From: Microbacterium sp. BR1
GTDB taxonomy: Bacteria; Actinomycetota; Actinomycetes; Actinomycetales; Microbacteriaceae
Length of the DNA stretch: 64,000 bases
Direction: 5' to 3'
NCBI RefSeq assembly: GCF_002812725.1
Contig: NZ_NMUN01000007.1
Span: 62,001 to 126,000, forward strand
The translations under genes and the position numbers were made by a program. Under the pieces are notes generated by a model. That model was not told the DNA's origin and did no database searches. It worked only from the letters and a program-made list of their open reading frames with translations. Positions 32,498 to 41,180 of the stretch are shown in pieces; within the stretch, counting starts at the first letter, position 1, and every line of letters starts with the position of its first letter.

Positions 32498-34958
32498 GCT
32501 GCCGCCGGATGTAGCTCTGCTGCACGGCACGGATGATGCCGATCAGGACGATGCCGACCGCGCAGAGCCCCGCGATCAGAACGACGGCGTCCTCTCGCGG
32601 CCAGTCCAGCTGGAAGAAGTCGATCGCGAACGGAACGTTCAGCACGAGCGCGAGACCGCCCACCATCGCGACCAGGATCGCGGCCTTGATCCAGCTGAGC
32701 GGCAGCGAGATCAGGGCGAGCACCCAGATGCCCAGGATGCCCACGATGACCGTCGATCCGGTGCGCACCTCTTCGATCGGGATCTCCCAGAGGTGGCCGG
32801 CGATGCGCGAGAAGACCGTCAGCGCGAGCCCGACGACGAGTCCCGCGGGGATGGCGAAGCTCAGCGATCGACGCAGGAACCCCGGAATGTAGCGCTGCGT
32901 ATTCGGCAGCAGCGCCAGGAAGAACGCCGGGATGCCGATGGTCAGGCCGTCGGTGATCGACAGCTGGCGAGGCAGGAACGGGATCTGCATGATCAGAACG
33001 CCGAAGAGGACGGCGATCGTGGTGGCATAGGCGGTCTTGGTCAGGAACACCATCGAGACGCGTTCCATGTTCGCGATCACGCGACGCCCCTCGGCGACGA
33101 CGGTCGGCAGGTGCGAGAAGCGACCGTCCAGCAGGACCAGACGCGCCACGGCCTTCGTCGCCGCGGAGCCCGAGTTCATCGCGATGCCGATGTCGGCCTG
33201 CTTGATCGCGAGCGCGTCGTTGACGCCGTCGCCGGTCATCGCGACCACGTGCCCCCGGGACTGCAGGGCGATGACCATCCCCTTCTTCTGCTCGGGCGAG
33301 ACCCGTCCGAACACCGTGTGCTGGTCGAGCACGTCGGCGAGAGCATCGTTGTCGGTCGGCAACTCGCGGGCGTCGAACCCATAGGGCACGTCGAGGCCCA
33401 GATCGCGGGCGATCGCCGCGACCGTCTGCGGACTGTCGCCCGAGATGATCTTGACGTCGACGCCCTGCTCGGCGAAGTACGCCAACGTCTGCGCCGCGTC
33501 CTCTCGCACGTGTTCCTGCAACGTGATGGCGGCGATCGGGTCGAGATGCTCCGGCAACGACTCCGCCTTCACATGCGCGTCCTCGAGCGGCACGGGGCTG
33601 TATGCGAGCAGGATCGTGCGACGACCCGTCGAGGCGAGCTCGTTCGTCGCGTCGGCCAGGGATGCCTCGTCGTTCTCGGCGCTTGGTCCGCTCCACGGGA
33701 CCGAGCGCGTCACCGCGTCGGGCAGGACCATCGTCGGGGCTCCGAGGACCCAGGTGCCTGGAGCATCCGTTCCCCCGAACGAGACCGCGCTCCACTTCCG
33801 CTTCGACGAGAAGGGGATCTCGCGCTCGGCGACGAGGGTGTCGCCCTCGGGGAATCCCCCGGCCAGGCTCCGTGCCGTGGCGTTCGCGTCGGGCGCGCGA
33901 CCGAACCACCCGAGCGCACCGCGCCAGCCTTCGACGCGCTCATCGAACGGATACACGGCGTCGAACGCGATGTCGCCGTAGGTGAGGGTGCCGGTCTTGT
34001 CGAGGCACACGATGTCGACACGAGCGAGACCCTCAACGGCGGGAAGCTCCTGCACGAGAACCTTCTCGGCCGCCAGCCGAGCCGCCCCGACCGCGAACGC
34101 GATGCTGGTCAGCAGCACGAGCCCGAGCGGAATCATCGCGGTGATGACGGCGATCGAATCCACCGCGGCCTGGCGCCACGAGCCATCCGCGAACGCCTCT
34201 TCCCAGCCGCCCTGCACCTGCACCTGTGCGTTGGTGACGAGCAACGCGATCGGGCCGATACCCCACGCCACCCACGCGAGCACCTTGTTGACGCCGCGCC
34301 GCAGCTCGGACTGGACGAGCGAGAAGCGCTTCGCCTCCCCCGCGAATCTGTTCGCGTACGAGTCGGCTCCGACCTGCGTCGCGCGGGCATCGGCGCGACC
34401 CGAGACGACGATCGATGCGCTCAGCAGTTGCCCGCCCGGGTGCTTGTCGATGGGGTCCGATTCGCCCGTCAGCATGGACTCGTCGACCTGCAGGCCCTGC
34501 TCGCTCAGAACTTCGGCATCCGCGGGGACCTGATCACCCGCGCGCAAGACGAGGATGTCGTCCTGCACCACGTCCGCCGGAGAAATCTCGGCCTCGACGC
34601 CGTCGCGACGAACCCGCGCGCGCGGCGCGTTCAAGAGCGCCAGCCGGTCGAGGGCGACCTTGGCGCGGATCTCCTGGTAGCACCCGATCAGCGCGTTGAA
34701 GATGGCCGCGAGCCCGAACAGCGCGTCCTGCCAGCGGCCGAGCGCGAGAAGCGCCGCGAAGCAGGCGAACACGATGGCATTGAACAGCGTGAATATGTTG
34801 GCCCGGATGATGCTCCACCAGGTCCGGCTCGTGTCGGCGTTGAACGCGTTGGTGCGTCCGGATGCGACCCGCTCCGCGACGTCCGCCGCGCTGAGTCCCG
34901 ACGTGGCGGCCTCGATGTCGACTGCCGAAACGGTGGGCGGCGCATCCGGTGCATCCAT
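32460..34958 (-). CDS. Cation-translocating P-type ATPase, CtpE-like
   Basis: An 832-residue pump. Domains: actuator with LTGES (about 163-167), phosphorylation site CLDKTGTLT (Asp320), hinge TGDGVNDALA, and about ten membrane helices. The fourth helix reads AMIPLGLVLLTSIAF rather than a CPC metal motif, matching CtpE of mycobacteria, a calcium-uptake ATPase. No heavy-metal domain is present. The ATG at 34958 is 7 nt after TAGGGT (34966-34971), a leaderless promoter; a GTG at 34967 would overlap that -10. The gene end overlaps DUF305 by 38 nt tail to tail. Confidence 0.88.
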   Translation of the reverse strand: MDAPDAPPTVSAVDIEAATSGLSAADVAERVASGRTNAFNADTSRTWWSIIRANIFTLFNAIVFACFAALLALGRWQDALFGLAAIFNALIGCYQEIRAKVALDRLALLNAPRARVRRDGVEAEISPADVVQDDILVLRAGDQVPADAEVLSEQGLQVDESMLTGESDPIDKHPGGQLLSASIVVSGRADARATQVGADSYANRFAGEAKRFSLVQSELRRGVNKVLAWVAWGIGPIALLVTNAQVQVQGGWEEAFADGSWRQAAVDSIAVITAMIPLGLVLLTSIAFAVGAARLAAEKVLVQELPAVEGLARVDIVCLDKTGTLTYGDIAFDAVYPFDERVEGWRGALGWFGRAPDANATARSLAGGFPEGDTLVAEREIPFSSKRKWSAVSFGGTDAPGTWVLGAPTMVLPDAVTRSVPWSGPSAENDEASLADATNELASTGRRTILLAYSPVPLEDAHVKAESLPEHLDPIAAITLQEHVREDAAQTLAYFAEQGVDVKIISGDSPQTVAAIARDLGLDVPYGFDARELPTDNDALADVLDQHTVFGRVSPEQKKGMVIALQSRGHVVAMTGDGVNDALAIKQADIGIAMNSGSAATKAVARLVLLDGRFSHLPTVVAEGRRVIANMERVSMVFLTKTAYATTIAVLFGVLIMQIPFLPRQLSITDGLTIGIPAFFLALLPNTQRYIPGFLRRSLSFAIPAGLVVGLALTVFSRIAGHLWEIPIEEVRTGSTVIVGILGIWVLALISLPLSWIKAAILVAMVGGLALVLNVPFAIDFFQLDWPREDAVVLIAGLCAVGIVLIGIIRAVQQSYIRRQLTNIPAATPRRP

Positions 34959-34965
34959 GCCACTC

Positions 34966-34971
34966 ACCCTA
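34966..34971 (-). promoter_or_regulatory. -10 of leaderless CtpE-like gene
   Basis: TAGGGT on the minus strand, 7 nt before the ATG at 34958. Confidence 0.45.
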
Positions 34972-35001
34972 GCGGCGGCGTCGGCGCCCGTCCGGAACGG
35001 C

Positions 35002-35041
35002 GACGGGACGGGCGGCCCCCCGTTGCGCCGCCCGCCCCGTC
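35002..35041 (-). terminator. Hairpin terminator after the sugar ABC operon
   Basis: GACGGGACGGGCGGC and GCCGCCCGCCCCGTC form a 15-bp stem with one mismatch just beyond the stop of the ABC permease gene at 35049. It lies ahead of the CtpE-like gene. No U-run is present. Confidence 0.6.
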
Positions 35042-35048
35042 TGCACGA

Positions 35049-36020
35049 TCAGCCCTTCGTCGAGCCCGCCAGCAGGCCTCGCACGAAGAACCTCTGCAAC
35101 GCGATGAACACGATCAGCGGCACGATGATCGCGATGAACGCTCCCGCGGTCAGCAGGTGCCAGTCCTGTCCGCGGCTACCTGTCATCTCGGCCAGCAGCT
35201 TCGTGATCGGAGCGACGTTGCCGTCGGCGAAGATCAACGCCACGAGCAGATCGTTCCACACCCACAAGAACTGGAAGATCCCGATCGAGGCGAGCGCGGG
35301 AACCGTCAGCGGCAGGATGATGCGGAAGTAGATCTGTCCGTGCCCCGCGCCGTCGACGCGCGCGGCCTCGATCACGTCGGCGGGAATCTCCGCCGTGAAG
35401 TTGTGCAGCAGGAAGATCGCGAGCGGGAGCGCGAAGATCGTGTGCGCGATCCAGACCTGCGTGTACCCGGAGGAACCGATCGCCTCGATCACCGGGAAGC
35501 CGAAGATCGTGCCCTGCGAGAACAGCTGCAGGAGCGGGATCAACGCCATCTGGATCGGGACGATCTGGAGCGCGAAGACCAGCACGAAGATCAGGTTCTT
35601 GCCCTTGAAGTCCATCCACGCGAAGGCGTAGGCGGCCAGCGAGGCGATGACGATCGGGATGACCGTCGCCGGCAGGGTGATCGCGATGGAGTTGACGAAG
35701 GCCCCGGCCATGTCCAGCTGGCTGTTGCCCGTCGTCAGGGCCGTCGAGTAGTTGTCGAGCGTCCATCCCCAGTTCTCGAACACCGTCCACCAACCGGTGG
35801 TCTGGATGAGCTCCCGAGGGCGGAACGACGAGATGAACAACCCGAACGTCGGGATCGTCCACATGATCGCGATGACGAGAGCGGCGAGAGTGGCCCAGCG
35901 CGACGTGAGCCGCCTCTTCGCCCGCCCGAGCGCCTGACGCTCGGCCTTCTTCTCGCCGCGGCGCAACTCCTTCTTGGTGTCTTCGTCGATGGGAAGATCG
36001 ACCGGCATGACTGCACTCAT
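35049..36020 (-). CDS. Sugar ABC transporter permease, MalG/AglG-type
   Basis: A 323-residue permease with an N-terminal basic tail (about 40 residues) and six membrane segments. EAARVDGAGHGQIYFRIILPLTVPALASIG is the coupling EAA loop that contacts the ATPase (residues in that order, read in two parts). It pairs with the upstream permease, whose stop overlaps its ATG by one base (TGATG). With the AglE-like binding protein it probably imports an alpha-glucoside or similar oligosaccharide. The ATPase is not encoded here and is probably a shared MsiK-type protein elsewhere. Confidence 0.9.
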   Translation of the reverse strand: MSAVMPVDLPIDEDTKKELRRGEKKAERQALGRAKRRLTSRWATLAALVIAIMWTIPTFGLFISSFRPRELIQTTGWWTVFENWGWTLDNYSTALTTGNSQLDMAGAFVNSIAITLPATVIPIVIASLAAYAFAWMDFKGKNLIFVLVFALQIVPIQMALIPLLQLFSQGTIFGFPVIEAIGSSGYTQVWIAHTIFALPLAIFLLHNFTAEIPADVIEAARVDGAGHGQIYFRIILPLTVPALASIGIFQFLWVWNDLLVALIFADGNVAPITKLLAEMTGSRGQDWHLLTAGAFIAIIVPLIVFIALQRFFVRGLLAGSTKG

Positions 36021-37153
36021 CAGCGCACCTCCCTCTGCTTCTGGAGCTGTCTCGCGTTATAGATCACGATCGGCAGGACGAGCACGAACAGCACGACGGC
36101 GAACGCGGCGGACCGCCCCGCCTCGAAGCTGCGGAACTGCGTGTACATCTCGTTGGCGATGACCGAGGTGTTGTTCGCGCCGGCGGTCATCGTGCGGACG
36201 ATGTCGAAGACCTTCAGCGAGGCGATCGAGATCGTCGTCAGCACGACGATGAGCGACGAACGGATGCCGGGAACGATCACGTTGATGAAGCGCTGCCACG
36301 CGTTCGTCCCGTCGAGTTCCGCGGCCTCGATCTGTTCGGTCGGCACACCCTTGATGGCGGCCGACAGCACGACCATGGCGAAACCGGTCTGGACCCAGAT
36401 GAGCACGACGATCAGGAACAGCGTGTTCCAGGGCTCGACCGCGAGGAACGAGATCGGCTCGCCCCCGAACCAGACGATGACCTGGTTCAGGAAGCCGATC
36501 TGGTTCTGATCCGACGGACGCGCCGTGTACATGAAGCGCCAGATGATCGACGCGCCTACGAACGAGATCGCCATCGGCAGGAAGACCAGGATCTTGTAGT
36601 ACTTCTCGCCCCGGGTCTTGTCGATGAAGTACGCGTACGCGAGGCCGGCGATCGTCGAAACGGTCGGCGCGATCAGCACCCACACGATCGTGTTGAGCAC
36701 GGTGCGGATGCCCTGGGGCTGCGTGAAGATCCAGACGAAGTTGTCGAGGCCGATGAACGCGGTGCCCCGCGAGTTCATGAAGGCCTGGAAGAACGTCTGG
36801 ATGGTCGGCACGACGAGCCCGATGATGAGCAGCAGGATGGCGGGGCTCAGGAATCCGAACAGCTGGAACAGGTACCCGGCACCCGCGCGGCTGCGGTAGT
36901 CCAGCCAGAAGAAGAGCAGACCCAGCACACCGGCGGCGATGATCGCCCACGTGTAGGACTGGAGCGCCCACAAGAGCAGCAGCGGGAAGAGCACGCACGC
37001 GGCGAGCCGGAGGATCGTGTAGAGCCGACCCTTGCGCGGGGCGATCTCCACGAAGAACAGGACGATCGCCACCACCGCGACGAACGCGCCGATGATGATC
37101 GGGATTTCCAACCACGGCGAGAGCGTGCTCAGCCATTGAAAGAATGCGGACAT
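36020..37153 (-). CDS. Sugar ABC transporter permease, MalF/AglF-type
   Basis: A 377-residue permease. The first about 90 residues add three extra hydrophobic segments before the standard six-helix core, as in AglF-like proteins. The EAA loop is IEAAELDGTNAWQRF. It lies between the binding-protein gene, 117 nt upstream with a hairpin, and the second permease. It imports sugar with it. Confidence 0.9.
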   Translation of the reverse strand: MSAFFQWLSTLSPWLEIPIIIGAFVAVVAIVLFFVEIAPRKGRLYTILRLAACVLFPLLLLWALQSYTWAIIAAGVLGLLFFWLDYRSRAGAGYLFQLFGFLSPAILLLIIGLVVPTIQTFFQAFMNSRGTAFIGLDNFVWIFTQPQGIRTVLNTIVWVLIAPTVSTIAGLAYAYFIDKTRGEKYYKILVFLPMAISFVGASIIWRFMYTARPSDQNQIGFLNQVIVWFGGEPISFLAVEPWNTLFLIVVLIWVQTGFAMVVLSAAIKGVPTEQIEAAELDGTNAWQRFINVIVPGIRSSLIVVLTTISIASLKVFDIVRTMTAGANNTSVIANEMYTQFRSFEAGRSAAFAVVLFVLVLPIVIYNARQLQKQREVR

Positions 37154-37226
37154 GGGGTCCTTTCGAGTACGTCACTGGACTCGGGGCTCGGCGCGGGTCG
37201 CTCTGCCTGCCCCCAGAGTAGGGAAA

Positions 37227-37254
37227 GGGGCCGCCCCGCGATAGAGGCGGCCCC
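37227..37254 (-). terminator. Intercistronic hairpin between binding protein and permease genes
   Basis: GGGGCCGCC/GGCGGCCCC form a 9-bp GC stem, followed on the minus strand by TTTCCC. In sugar ABC operons such hairpins stop part of the transcription or protect the upstream mRNA, so that the binding protein is made in excess over permeases. Confidence 0.65.
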
Positions 37255-37270
37255 CCTTACCTGCCGTGCG

Positions 37271-38593
37271 TCAGCTCGACGGCCAGCCGGACTCGATCTG
37301 CTCGAGCACCGTGGCGGTCGGCGTGCCGTTCACCCAGTCGATCATTCCCTTCCAGAACGTTCCGGCACCCACGCTCGAGGGCATGAGGTCGGATGCGTCG
37401 AAGCGGAAGGTCGTCGTCGGATCCTGCAGGATCTCGATCGCCGCCGACAGGATCTCGCTCGACGCGTTCTCCGGGTCGAGACCGTTGTTGGCCGAGATCA
37501 CGCCACCGAGCGCGACGCGGGAGTTGGCCCACTCGGCGCTCGAGAGGTACTCCTGCACCTTGACGGTCGACTCGCTGTCGTCGAAGGCTCCGACGATCTC
37601 GCCACCGCCCGTGACGACCGAGCCCTCGGCTCCGGCCTCGAACGGGGGCATCAGGAAGGCCCAGATGTCGCCGTCCTCGGCGACGGTGCCACCGGCATCC
37701 GTGATGAAGCCGTCGTAGAAGGACGCCTGGTGGTGCAGCGCGCACTCGCCGGAAACGAGCGCGTTGGCCGGGTCTCCGAACGGCGTCGTGACGATCGAGG
37801 CGACGTCGCCGAAGCCGGCATTGACGTACTGCGGGTTGAGCATGATCTTGCCGACCTCATCGAACGCCGAGGCGATCTGGGGGTCGGTGAACGGGATCTC
37901 GTTCGCGACCCACTGGTCGTAGACCTCGGTACCCGATTGGCGCAGGACGACGTCCTCCACCCAGTCGGTGCCGGGCCATCCCGTTGCCGCGTCCGATCCG
38001 AACCCAACGCACCACGGCGCCTTGCCGGTCGTCGACTGGATCTGCGCGGTGAGGTCGAGCAGGCCCTGCCAGTCGGTCGGGATCTCCCAGCCGTTCTCGG
38101 CGAACATCGACGGTGAGTACCAGATCCAGCCCTTGACGCTGGCCATCAGGGGCGCGCCATAGAGCGTGCCGTCGACCGTGCCGTAGGCGGCCCAGTCCTC
38201 GGACCAGTTGTCTTCGACGTTCTTCACGACACCCTCGGGCGCGGGCACCAGATATCCGCGGTTCGCCATGTCGGCGAGAAGGCCCGGCTGCGGGAAGATG
38301 GCCAGGTCGGGGGCGTTGCCACCCTGCGCACGGACCGCGATCTGAGCTTCGAACTCCTTCGACGATTCGTACTCGATGTCGATGCCGTTCTCTTCCTCCC
38401 AGTCCGCCCAGGATTCTTCGAGCAGTTCGGCTTCGGTGTCGGCGATCGTTCCGTAGATCGTGACGACGTTGTCGTCCTCGCCACCACTTCCGGTCGAGCC
38501 GCCGGGACCGCCCGTGCAGCCCGCGAGCGTGAGCCCACCGACCGTCAGCAGCGATCCGAGGACGAGGATCCTGCCCCGTCGCGATGTCTTCAT
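37271..38593 (-). CDS. Sugar-binding lipoprotein, AglE-like
   Basis: A 440-residue extracellular solute-binding protein (family 1). Signal: basic start, hydrophobic stretch and lipobox LTLAGC at about residue 26, then a Gly/Ser linker. EFEAQIAVRAQGGNAPDLAIFPQPGLL and GTLYGAPLMASVKGWIWY resemble AglE, the alpha-glucoside receptor. AGGAGG lies 6 nt before the ATG. Upstream sits a LacI-type operator (38659-38670). It is the first gene of the operon; the ligand is inferred from family likeness only. Confidence 0.9.
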   Translation of the reverse strand: MKTSRRGRILVLGSLLTVGGLTLAGCTGGPGGSTGSGGEDDNVVTIYGTIADTEAELLEESWADWEEENGIDIEYESSKEFEAQIAVRAQGGNAPDLAIFPQPGLLADMANRGYLVPAPEGVVKNVEDNWSEDWAAYGTVDGTLYGAPLMASVKGWIWYSPSMFAENGWEIPTDWQGLLDLTAQIQSTTGKAPWCVGFGSDAATGWPGTDWVEDVVLRQSGTEVYDQWVANEIPFTDPQIASAFDEVGKIMLNPQYVNAGFGDVASIVTTPFGDPANALVSGECALHHQASFYDGFITDAGGTVAEDGDIWAFLMPPFEAGAEGSVVTGGGEIVGAFDDSESTVKVQEYLSSAEWANSRVALGGVISANNGLDPENASSEILSAAIEILQDPTTTFRFDASDLMPSSVGAGTFWKGMIDWVNGTPTATVLEQIESGWPSS

Positions 38594-38658
38594 GTGGTCC
38601 TCCTCGTTGAGTGCGCGGGTTATCGCGCCGAAGAATCGCCCGGGCCGTGTCCAGCCTT

Positions 38659-38670
38659 GGAACCGATTCC
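38659..38670. promoter_or_regulatory. LacI-type operator 1
   Basis: GGAACCGATTCC (one symmetric mismatch, central CG; wider TTGGAACCGATTCCATG) lies about 65 nt upstream of the binding-protein gene. It is of LacI/GalR operator form and fits repression by the divergent regulator. Confidence 0.65.
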
Positions 38671-38811
38671 ATGATCACCGTAGAGGACTCTCGAGCGGCC
38701 CACAATTGATGCAAAGTCACAACTCGGTAACCGTGAAGAATCTCCTAAAATGCCCCGTGATAGTGTCCCGTTTATCGACGATGCCCACAGCGATGGAGCA
38801 CATCGCGGTAT

Positions 38812-38823
38812 GGAAACGTTTTC
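38812..38823. promoter_or_regulatory. LacI-type operator 2
   Basis: GGAAACGTTTTC, a dyad around the central CG, lies about 50 nt upstream of the lacI-like start. It suggests autoregulation. Confidence 0.6.
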
Positions 38824-38873
38824 TTCACGACCATCGTGAACCCCTCGCACGGAGCCACATCAAGGGAGATGCG

Positions 38874-39881
38874 ATGAGCGGGATCGCCGAGGTTGCGCGT
38901 CGGGCCGGCGTCTCGAAGGCGACGGCGAGCCGCGCCCTGACCGGTCATGGCTATGTCGCGCCCGATACGCGGGCGCGCGTCGAGCAAGCGGCCCACGAGC
39001 TCGGCTACGTCGCATCCAGCAGCGCGTCGAGCCTGGTCACCGGGCGCACCCACACCGTTGCCCTCGTCGTGCCACGCGTCGGGCGATGGTATTTCGGCGA
39101 GATCATCGAGGGGATCGAACGCTCGCTCATGCAGTTGGGCTACGACCTGACGCTCTACGTGGCCGAGCCCGACTCCCGCGACCGGGATCGTCTGTACCGG
39201 CACTTCCTGGCGCGAAAGCGATTCGACGGTGTGATCGCCGTCGCACTCGAACCCGACGACAGCGATCTCGAGCGTCTGGTCGGCTTCGCCAAACCCACCG
39301 TGTGCATCGGCAACGAGCTGCCCGGAGTCGTCACCCTGGGCATAGACAACGTCGCGATAGGACGGATGATCACGCAGCATCTGCTGGCTCTCGGCCACAC
39401 CCGGATAGCGTTCCTCGGTGCCACGCCGAACGACGATCCTCCCGCCCGCGACGTCGATGACCGCGAGTCGGGATACGTGCAGGCGATGCGGGCCGCGAAC
39501 CTCGAGCCGACGGTCCACGCGGCAGCGCTGACGATCACGGATGGGTACGCGGCCGCGACCCCGGTGCTGGCGGACACCGACTCGCGACCCACGGCGATCG
39601 TGGGGGCCTGCGACGAGGTGGCGATCGGCGCGATCATCGCGGCTCAGCGGTTGGGCATCGCCGTCCCCTCGCAGCTGAGCGTCATCGGGGTGGACGGGCA
39701 CGATTACGCCGAGATGTTCGCCCTCACCACGGTCGAGCAGGACCCCTGCAATCAGGGCGAACGGGCCGTCGCGATGCTCATGTCGATGATCGACGGCGCG
39801 CCGGTCGTCGGGCGCACGACGGCACCGGCGCGCATGGTCATGCGGGCATCGACGACCACCCCCGCCCCGACGCCCGCCTGA
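38874..39881 (+). CDS. LacI-family regulator of the sugar ABC operon
   Basis: A 335-residue regulator. N-terminal HTH: GIAEVARRAGVSKATASRALTG, and the hinge helix region SSASSLVTGRTHTVALVV follows. Residues about 60-335 form the sugar-binding fold (FLGATPNDD, VSVIGVDGHDYAEMF-like). The ATG at 38874 has AAGGGAG 5 nt upstream. It is divergent from the binding protein, and the space holds two operator-like dyads. The inducer is probably the transported sugar. Confidence 0.93.
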   Translation: MSGIAEVARRAGVSKATASRALTGHGYVAPDTRARVEQAAHELGYVASSSASSLVTGRTHTVALVVPRVGRWYFGEIIEGIERSLMQLGYDLTLYVAEPDSRDRDRLYRHFLARKRFDGVIAVALEPDDSDLERLVGFAKPTVCIGNELPGVVTLGIDNVAIGRMITQHLLALGHTRIAFLGATPNDDPPARDVDDRESGYVQAMRAANLEPTVHAAALTITDGYAAATPVLADTDSRPTAIVGACDEVAIGAIIAAQRLGIAVPSQLSVIGVDGHDYAEMFALTTVEQDPCNQGERAVAMLMSMIDGAPVVGRTTAPARMVMRASTTTPAPTPA

Positions 39882-39897
39882 GTACGGGCGTACGCGG

Positions 39898-39927
39898 AAG
39901 GCCCCGGATGCGGACATCCGGGGCCTT
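39898..39927. terminator. Bidirectional terminator between lacI-like gene and rplL
   Basis: AAGGCCCCGGATG and CATCCGGGGCCTT form a perfect 13-bp stem with a 4-nt loop, between convergent genes. The AAGG/CCTT ends can serve both strands. Confidence 0.85.
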
Positions 39928-39976
39928 CTGACGGGAGTCGATCTCGGGGCGCTTCGCGCCCGCCGACCGTTCCGAA

Positions 39977-40366
39977 CTACTTGAGGGTGACGGTCGCGCC
40001 GGCCTCTTCGAGCGAAGCCTTGGCCTTCTCGGCGGCTTCCTTGGTCGCGCCCTCGAGCACGGCCTTGGGGGCACCGTCGACGACGGCCTTCGCCTCGCCG
40101 AGGCCGAGCGAGGTGAGCTCGCGGACGACCTTGATGACCTGGATCTTCTTCTCGCCGGCAGCCTCGAGGACGACGTCGAAGGAATCCTTCTCCTCGACCT
40201 CTTCAGCGGCGGCACCCGCGCCACCGGCGGCGGGGCCGGCCACGGCGACCGGAGCGGCGGCGGTGACCTCGAAGGTCTCCTCGAACTTCTTCACGAACTC
40301 GCTGAGCTCGATGAGCGTGAGCTCCTTGAACGCGTCGAGCAGCTCCTCGGTGGTGAGCTTTGCCAT
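39977..40366 (-). CDS. rplL: 50S ribosomal protein L7/L12
   Basis: A 129-residue acidic stalk protein. It has the N-terminal dimer domain ([28 protein letters not shown]), an Ala/Gly-rich hinge (about residues 35-55) and the C-terminal factor-binding domain with [20 protein letters not shown]. It recruits translation factors to the ribosome. AGGAGAAACATC leads into the ATG. It follows rplJ after 51 nt and shares its leader-controlled transcript. A strong terminator ends the unit; rpoB does not follow directly. Confidence 0.98.
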   Translation of the reverse strand: MAKLTTEELLDAFKELTLIELSEFVKKFEETFEVTAAAPVAVAGPAAGGAGAAAEEVEEKDSFDVVLEAAGEKKIQVIKVVRELTSLGLGEAKAVVDGAPKAVLEGATKEAAEKAKASLEEAGATVTLK

Positions 40367-40417
40367 GATGTTTCTCCTTGTGTTGGTTTTACGTGCTTGC
40401 CGCGCCTGACCCGAGGG

Positions 40418-40933
40418 TTAGGCTGCGGATTCCTGCTTCTCGCGCAGCGCGTCGACCGTGCGAACGGCCTTCGACAGCGGTGCGTTGAACAGATAGGCGG
40501 CTCCGAACAGCGAGGCCTTCATCGCGCCGGCGAGCTTCGCCAGCAGGACTTCACGGCTCTCGAGGTCGGCGAGCTTGCCGACCTCTTCCGCAGTCAGGGG
40601 GTTACCGTCGAAGTAACCGCCCTTGACGACCAGAAGAGGGTGTGCCTTGGCGAAGTCGCGCAGGCCCTTCGCGACGGCGACCGGGTCGCCGTGCACGAAC
40701 GCGATGGCGGACGGGCCCTGAAGCTCGTCATCCAGCGAGGAGATCCCGGCCTTGTTGGCCGCGATCTTGGTCAGCGTGTTCTTCACCACGGCGTAGCTGG
40801 CGTGCTCACGGATGTTGTTGCGGAGCTGCTTGAGCTCGGCAACCGTGAGCCCGCGGTATTCGGTCAGCAGTACGGCGGTCGAGTCCTCGAAGTTCTTCGT
40901 GAGCTCGGCAACCGATGCGTCCTTCTGCGCCAT
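40418..40933 (-). CDS. rplJ: 50S ribosomal protein L10
   Basis: A 171-residue protein that forms the stalk base and binds L7/L12 dimers. It begins [28 protein letters not shown] and includes [11 protein letters not shown] and [17 protein letters not shown], typical L10 regions. The ATG at 40933 has AAGGAG 8 nt upstream; an in-frame extension to 41047 lies in the leader RNA and was rejected. The leader has an L10-type attenuator (41005-41034). Confidence 0.97.
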   Translation of the reverse strand: MAQKDASVAELTKNFEDSTAVLLTEYRGLTVAELKQLRNNIREHASYAVVKNTLTKIAANKAGISSLDDELQGPSAIAFVHGDPVAVAKGLRDFAKAHPLLVVKGGYFDGNPLTAEEVGKLADLESREVLLAKLAGAMKASLFGAAYLFNAPLSKAVRTVDALREKQESAA

Positions 40934-41145
40934 GGCCACTCCTTGTGTGTACGAGGCGCCCCACGATGGCGGGACACCGGCCACAGAAACCGGTTCCGCA
41001 CATGAAAAAAGCTCCGGCGCAAGCGCACGGAGCTGGACGACCCTCACGGGCTATGTCGTTCGTGTCACCTGCGCGGGCCCCTGCATGTGCAGAGCTTCGA
41101 TCGTCCTGCGCTCGCGCGCACGCCGATGACCAGCGGTCTGTGGTT
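40934..41145 (-). ncRNA. L10 leader region with internal hairpin
   Basis: About 210 nt lie between the -10 (41152-41157) and rplJ. In other bacteria the same region folds into an L10(L12)4-binding leader. Here it contains a strong terminator-like stem (41005-41034) and further stems. Exact fold was not computed. Confidence 0.6.
41005..41034 (-). terminator. Intrinsic terminator in rplJ leader (attenuator)
   Basis: On the minus strand AGCTCCG...CGGAGCT, with an inner GCGC/GCGC, is followed by six Ts. It lies 72-101 nt before rplJ, so some transcripts can stop before the gene: a likely attenuation switch. Confidence 0.8.
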
Positions 41146-41151
41146 ACGAAC

Positions 41152-41180
41152 ACTCTACGCCACGGGCATCCGTCCCCCAA
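41152..41180 (-). promoter_or_regulatory. Promoter of rplJ-rplL
   Basis: TTGGGG (-35, 41175-41180) and TAGAGT (-10, 41152-41157) with a 17-nt spacer, on the minus strand. It overlaps the decayed 3' end of the pseudogene. Confidence 0.65.

Noticed and set aside
32793..36062. 1089-codon plus-strand open frame
   Set aside because: Antisense to the P-type ATPase and sugar permease genes, whose motifs are intact on the other strand.
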